Positions 7,870-11,466 of a DNA stretch of 11,466 nucleotides are shown piece after piece; within the stretch, counting starts at the first letter, position 1, and each line of letters starts with the position of its first letter. The position numbers and the translations under genes are program-made. The notes beneath the pieces were generated by a model, which ran no database searches, was not told the DNA's origin, and was given only the letters and a program-made list of their open reading frames with translations. Origin of the DNA: Thermus sp. JCM 17653 (lineage in GTDB: Bacteria > Deinococcota > Deinococci > Deinococcales > Thermaceae); the NCBI GenBank assembly GCA_001311585.1, contig BBBN01000030.1, positions 1 to 11,466 on the forward strand, in the 5' to 3' direction.

Positions 7870-8772
7870 AGAGGTCCTGGACAAGGCGAGGCGTGAAGGC
7901 TACGCGGTGCCCAGCTTCAACACCAACAACCTGGAGATCACCCAGGCCATCCTCGAGGTGGCCGAGGAACTAAGGGCTCCGGTCTTCATCCAGGTTTCCG
8001 ACGGGGCCCGGAAGTACGCCGGGATGGAGAACTTGGCCAACCTGGTGAAGGACATGGCCAGCCGCACCCGGGTGCCGTGGTCCTCCACCTGGACCACGGG
8101 GCGGACTTCAAGATGGTGATGCAGGCCCTCAGGGCGGGCTTCACCAGCGTGATGATCGACGCCAGCCACCATCCCTTTGAGGAGAACGTGCGGGAGACCA
8201 AGAAGGTGGTGGAGGCCGCCCACGCCGTGGGGGTGAGCGTGGAGGCCGAACTCGGCCGTCTCCAGGGCATTGAGGACAACATCCAGGTCTCCGAGGCGGA
8301 GACCTTCCTCACCGACCCCGAGGAGGCGGAGCGCTTCGTGGCGGAGACCGGGATCGACTACCTGGCCATCGCCATCGGCACGAGCCACGGGGCCTACAAA
8401 GGGAAGGGTCGCCCCTACATCGACCACAAGCGCCTCGAGGAGATCAGCAAACGGGTGCCTATTCCCCTGGTGCTTCACGGGGCGAGCGGGGTTCCCGCCT
8501 GGCTTAAGGAGAAGCTTCTTGCCACGGGGGCCGAGCTCAAGGAGGCCACGGGCATCCACGACGAGGACATCCGCAAGGCCATCCCCAACGGCATCGCCAA
8601 GATCAACATCGATACCGACCTGCGCCTGGCCATGACCCTGGGGATCCGCGAGGTGGTGACGCAAAACCCCAAGGAGTTCGACCCCAGGAAGATCCTCGGC
8701 AGGGGACGGGAGTACCTGAAGCAGGTGATCCGGGAGAAGTTCACCCTCATGGGCACCGTAGGCCGCGCCTGA
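7850..8772 (+). CDS. fba: Class II fructose-1,6-bisphosphate aldolase (one frameshift)
   Basis: This zinc-dependent aldolase condenses triose phosphates to fructose-1,6-bisphosphate and, in the Calvin cycle, makes sedoheptulose-1,7-bisphosphate. ATG 7850 follows AAGGAGGTCATCT and lies inside rpe. The start MPLVIGKEVLDKARREGYAV and PSFNTNNLEITQAI are typical. One base is missing near 8073-8076; restored, it reads RVPVVLHLDHGADF with the catalytic Asp (about D82) and a zinc-binding His. Downstream are SVMIDASHHPFEEN, EAELGRLQGIED, AIGTSHGAYKGKGRP, VLHGASGVP and GIAKINIDTDLR, covering the other zinc and phosphate ligands. The corrected length is about 307 residues, as in Thermus-type class II aldolases. 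It is the last gene of the operon, ending at TGA 8770-8772 within a small hairpin. It may serve both glycolysis/gluconeogenesis and CO2 fixation. Confidence 0.95.
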
Positions 8773-8787
8773 GGGCCACGTGCCCTC
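8771..8787 (+). terminator. Small hairpin at the fba stop codon, possible operon terminator
   Basis: GAGGGC (8771-8776) and GCCCTC (8782-8787) pair perfectly around CACGT, beginning inside the fba TGA. There is no T-run. A second tiny dyad, CGGG-ATA-CCCG, follows at 8794-8804. Together they could slow or end transcription of the cbb operon, but the stems are short. Confidence 0.35.
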
Positions 8788-8812
8788 GCAACACGGGATA
8801 CCCGAGTCAGGG

Positions 8813-8840
8813 CTAGGAGGAAGCTCTTTTGGGGTACTTA
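8813..8840. repeat. Short interspersed repeat, copy A (no hairpin insert)
   Basis: A 21-base block at 8813-8833 matches 11218-11238 with one mismatch, and the next 7 bases, GTACTTA, match 11268-11274. Copy B carries 29 extra bases between the two blocks, which form most of a stem-loop. Copy A lies just upstream of the methyltransferase gene and supplies its AGGAGG. Confidence 0.55.
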
Positions 8841-8849
8841 AGCCGGGGT

Positions 8850-10006
8850 ATGCTGAGCCCCGTGCTGAGGGTGGTGGTCAAGCCGGGGAAAGAGCGCAAG
8901 GTCCGGAACTTTTACCCCAACCTCTACCGGGACGAGCTAGAAGAGGCCCCGGAGGAGGCGGGGGTGGCCGAGGCCTTGGCCGCGGACGGGGACTTTTTGG
9001 CGGTGGGCTACTTTGACCCTCGTTCCCGGGTTCCCTTCCGGGCCTACCGCTTTGACCGCGGGCCCCTGAACCGGGCCTTCTTCCGCCAGCGCTTCGCCCG
9101 CGCCCTAAGGAAGCGGGAAGGCCTGGGAAGCGCCTACCGTTTGGTCCACGGGGAGGCGGACGGGCTTCCCGGTTTGGTGGTGGACCGCTTCGGGGAGGTC
9201 CTGGTCCTCCAGGTGCGCACCCGGGGGATGGAGGTCCTTAGGGAGGTCTGGCTCCCCGCCTTGGTGGAGGCCGTGGCCCCCCGGGGAGTCTACGAGCGGA
9301 GCGACCTCGAGGCCCGGCGGCAAGAGGGCCTTCCCGAGCGGGTGGGGGTGCTCTATGGGGAGGTGCCCGAGGTCCTGGAGGTGGAGGAGGACGGCCTCCT
9401 CTTTCCCATCCCCCTGGCCCTCGCCCAGAAGACGGGCTTCTACCTGGACCAGCGGGAAAACCGCCGCCTCCTGGAGGCCATGGTGCGCCCCGGGGAAAGG
9501 GTCTTGGACGTGTACAGCTACGTGGGGGGCTTCGCCTTGAGGGCCGCCCGCAAGGGGGCCTACGCCCTGGCGGTGGACAAGGACCTGGAGGCCCTGGCCG
9601 TCTTGGACCGGGCCGCCATGGGGGCAGGCCTTCGGGTGGACATCCGCCACGGGGACGCCTTGGCGGTGCTCAAGACCCTGGAGGGCCCCTTCCACCACGT
9701 ACTCTTGGATCCGCCCACCTTGGTAAAGCGCCCCGAGGAGCTTCCCGCCATGAAGCGCCACTTGGTGGACCTGGTGCGGGAGCCTTAAGGCTTCTCGCCC
9801 CGGAGGGCTACCTTTGGCTTTCCAGCTGCAGCTACTACCTGAAGGCCGAGGACCTCTTGGAGGTGGCCCGCCGGGCCGCCGCCGATCGGGGGATGCGCCT
9901 TCGGGTCCACGCCCTTACCCACCAGCCCAAGGACCACCCCTGGAGCCTCCACGTCCCGGAGAGCCTCTACCTCAAGACCCTGATCCTTCAGGAGGACGCC
10001 CTCTAA
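8850..10006 (+). CDS. RlmI/RlmO-like SAM-dependent rRNA methyltransferase (one frameshift)
   Basis: This is a class I SAM-dependent methyltransferase of the RlmI (YccW)/RlmO group, which make 5-methylcytosine in 23S rRNA. I chose ATG 8850 because [18 protein letters not shown] aligns with the usual family start, including a PUA-like N-domain. A TTG at 8829, better spaced from AGGAGG (8815-8820), would add seven residues but lies in a repeat. Central motifs: [20 protein letters not shown], then [23 protein letters not shown]-binding [34 protein letters not shown] and [15 protein letters not shown] missing G near 9783-9785 creates a false stop; restored, it continues [20 protein letters not shown], with the Cys-containing SCS motif, to TAA 10004-10006. 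The length is about 385 residues. Exact target base is not determined; the gene seems unrelated to the cbb operon. Confidence 0.85.
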
Positions 10007-10016
10007 CCGCTCCCTG

Positions 10017-10022
10017 TATGAT
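10017..10022 (+). promoter_or_regulatory. Candidate -10 element (TATGAT) upstream of citrate synthase
   Basis: TATGAT lies 40 bases before the gltA ATG, in the 55-base gap after the methyltransferase gene. It is the same hexamer as proposed for the glpX operon. No convincing -35 box is seen 16-18 bases upstream, so this rests on one hexamer and its position. Confidence 0.35.
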
Positions 10023-10031
10023 GGGGGGGAA

Positions 10032-10046
10032 GCACCCTTGGGGTGC
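10032..10046 (+). other. Short hairpin in the citrate synthase leader
   Basis: GCACCC and GGGTGC form a perfect 6-bp stem around TTG, four bases before the AAGGAGG ribosome site at 10051-10057. If transcription starts about 7 bases after TATGAT, the stem-loop caps the 5' end of the mRNA and may stabilise it. It could instead be a weak terminator of the previous gene. Confidence 0.35.
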
Positions 10047-10061
10047 GGAAAAGGAGGAAGT

Positions 10062-11271
<1,210 letters not shown>

Positions 11272-11274
<3 letters not shown>

Positions 11275-11466
11275 TAGCCCGCAGAAAACCTCGTAATCTA
11301 TAAGCTCCTTCTGGGCGGGGTTGTCTCCGCACACCGGCAGGAGGGGTTGCGGCGCGTGCGTAGCTTGCGGAAGCTTCCTTCCAGGCGTCGTAGAGGAGCA
11401 GGTGCCCGGCGAGAGGCCTCCCCAGGCCGAGGAGGACCTTGAGGGCCTCGGCGGCCATGAGGCTCC
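11272..11466 (-). CDS. MoeB/ThiF/HesA-type adenylyltransferase, C-terminal fragment (two frameshifts, 5' end outside window)
   Basis: Reading leftward from the window edge the frame gives SLMAAEALKVLLGLGRPLAG then HLLLYDAWK. The 'GS-L-MA-EA-K-LLG-G' helix is typical of E1-like adenylyltransferases that activate MoaD or ThiS sulfur-carrier proteins. Single bases are missing near 11376-11378 and 11334-11337. Restored, the protein continues SFRKLRTRRNPSCPVCGDNP, then AQKELIDYEVFCGL and TAA at 11274-11272. The CPVC pair and the C-terminal ELIDYE-FCG segment belong to MoeB/ThiF proteins, where paired cysteines bind structural zinc. The nucleotide-binding domain lies outside the window, so molybdopterin versus thiamine pathway cannot be decided. 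It converges on citrate synthase across a hairpin. Confidence 0.82.

Noticed and set aside
8829..8849. TTG at 8829 as start of the methyltransferase.
   Set aside because: It is well spaced from AGGAGG, but both lie in a repeat also found after citrate synthase, and the family alignment begins at the ATG at 8850. Kept only as an alternative.
10038..10061. Extension of citrate synthase upstream to TTG 10038.
   Set aside because: It would begin inside the hairpin and ignore the AAGGAGG placed exactly for ATG 10062, where the Thermus citrate synthase starts.

Overview
The window looks like a chromosomal segment of a Thermus-type bacterium. It is very GC-rich and densely packed, with purine-rich AGGAGG ribosome sites and many overlapping start and stop codons. 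The citrate synthase at the right end matches, as I remember it, the T. thermophilus enzyme almost residue for residue. What stands out is a complete red-type (Form IC-like) Calvin-Benson-Bassham operon in this background; the well-studied T. thermophilus strains are not known to fix CO2 this way.

Layout. (1) 3-1502, plus strand: a tight cluster of a CbbY-like HAD phosphatase (5' end cut off), a Dabb-domain protein, two tandem paralogous small proteins of unknown family, and a PsiE-family membrane protein. (2) 1480-2384, minus strand: a LysR regulator, almost certainly CbbR, whose 3' end overlaps the membrane-protein gene tail to tail. (3) 2385-2448: an AT-rich divergent control region. (4) 2449-8772, plus strand: glpX - cbbL - cbbS - cbbX - prk - rpe - fba, separated by a few bases or overlapping, with a hairpin between cbbS and cbbX. 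(5) 8850-10006: an RlmI/RlmO-like rRNA methyltransferase. (6) 10062-11187: citrate synthase. (7) 11272-11466, minus strand: the C-terminal end of a MoeB/ThiF-type adenylyltransferase, converging on citrate synthase across a strong hairpin.

How the genes work together: Prk makes ribulose-1,5-bisphosphate, CbbL/CbbS fixes CO2 onto it, and CbbX re-activates the inhibited enzyme. GlpX (probably acting on fructose- and sedoheptulose-bisphosphate), Fba and Rpe regenerate the acceptor. The CbbY-like phosphatase would remove the misfire product xylulose-1,5-bisphosphate. CbbR probably senses pathway intermediates and controls the divergent operon. Transketolase, Pgk, GAPDH, Tpi and Rpi are not here and would have to come from elsewhere in the genome.

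Caution: the sequence carries about twenty single-base indels, mostly one missing G or C in a short G/C run, in the regulator, all but two of the Calvin-cycle genes (cbbX and rpe), and housekeeping genes such as citrate synthase. Conserved protein sequence continues in the next frame on both sides of each. I read them as uncorrected sequencing errors, not gene decay, and give each gene its full span with shift positions. No tRNA, rRNA, CRISPR array or transposase was seen, and no gene-free stretch exceeds 300 bases.
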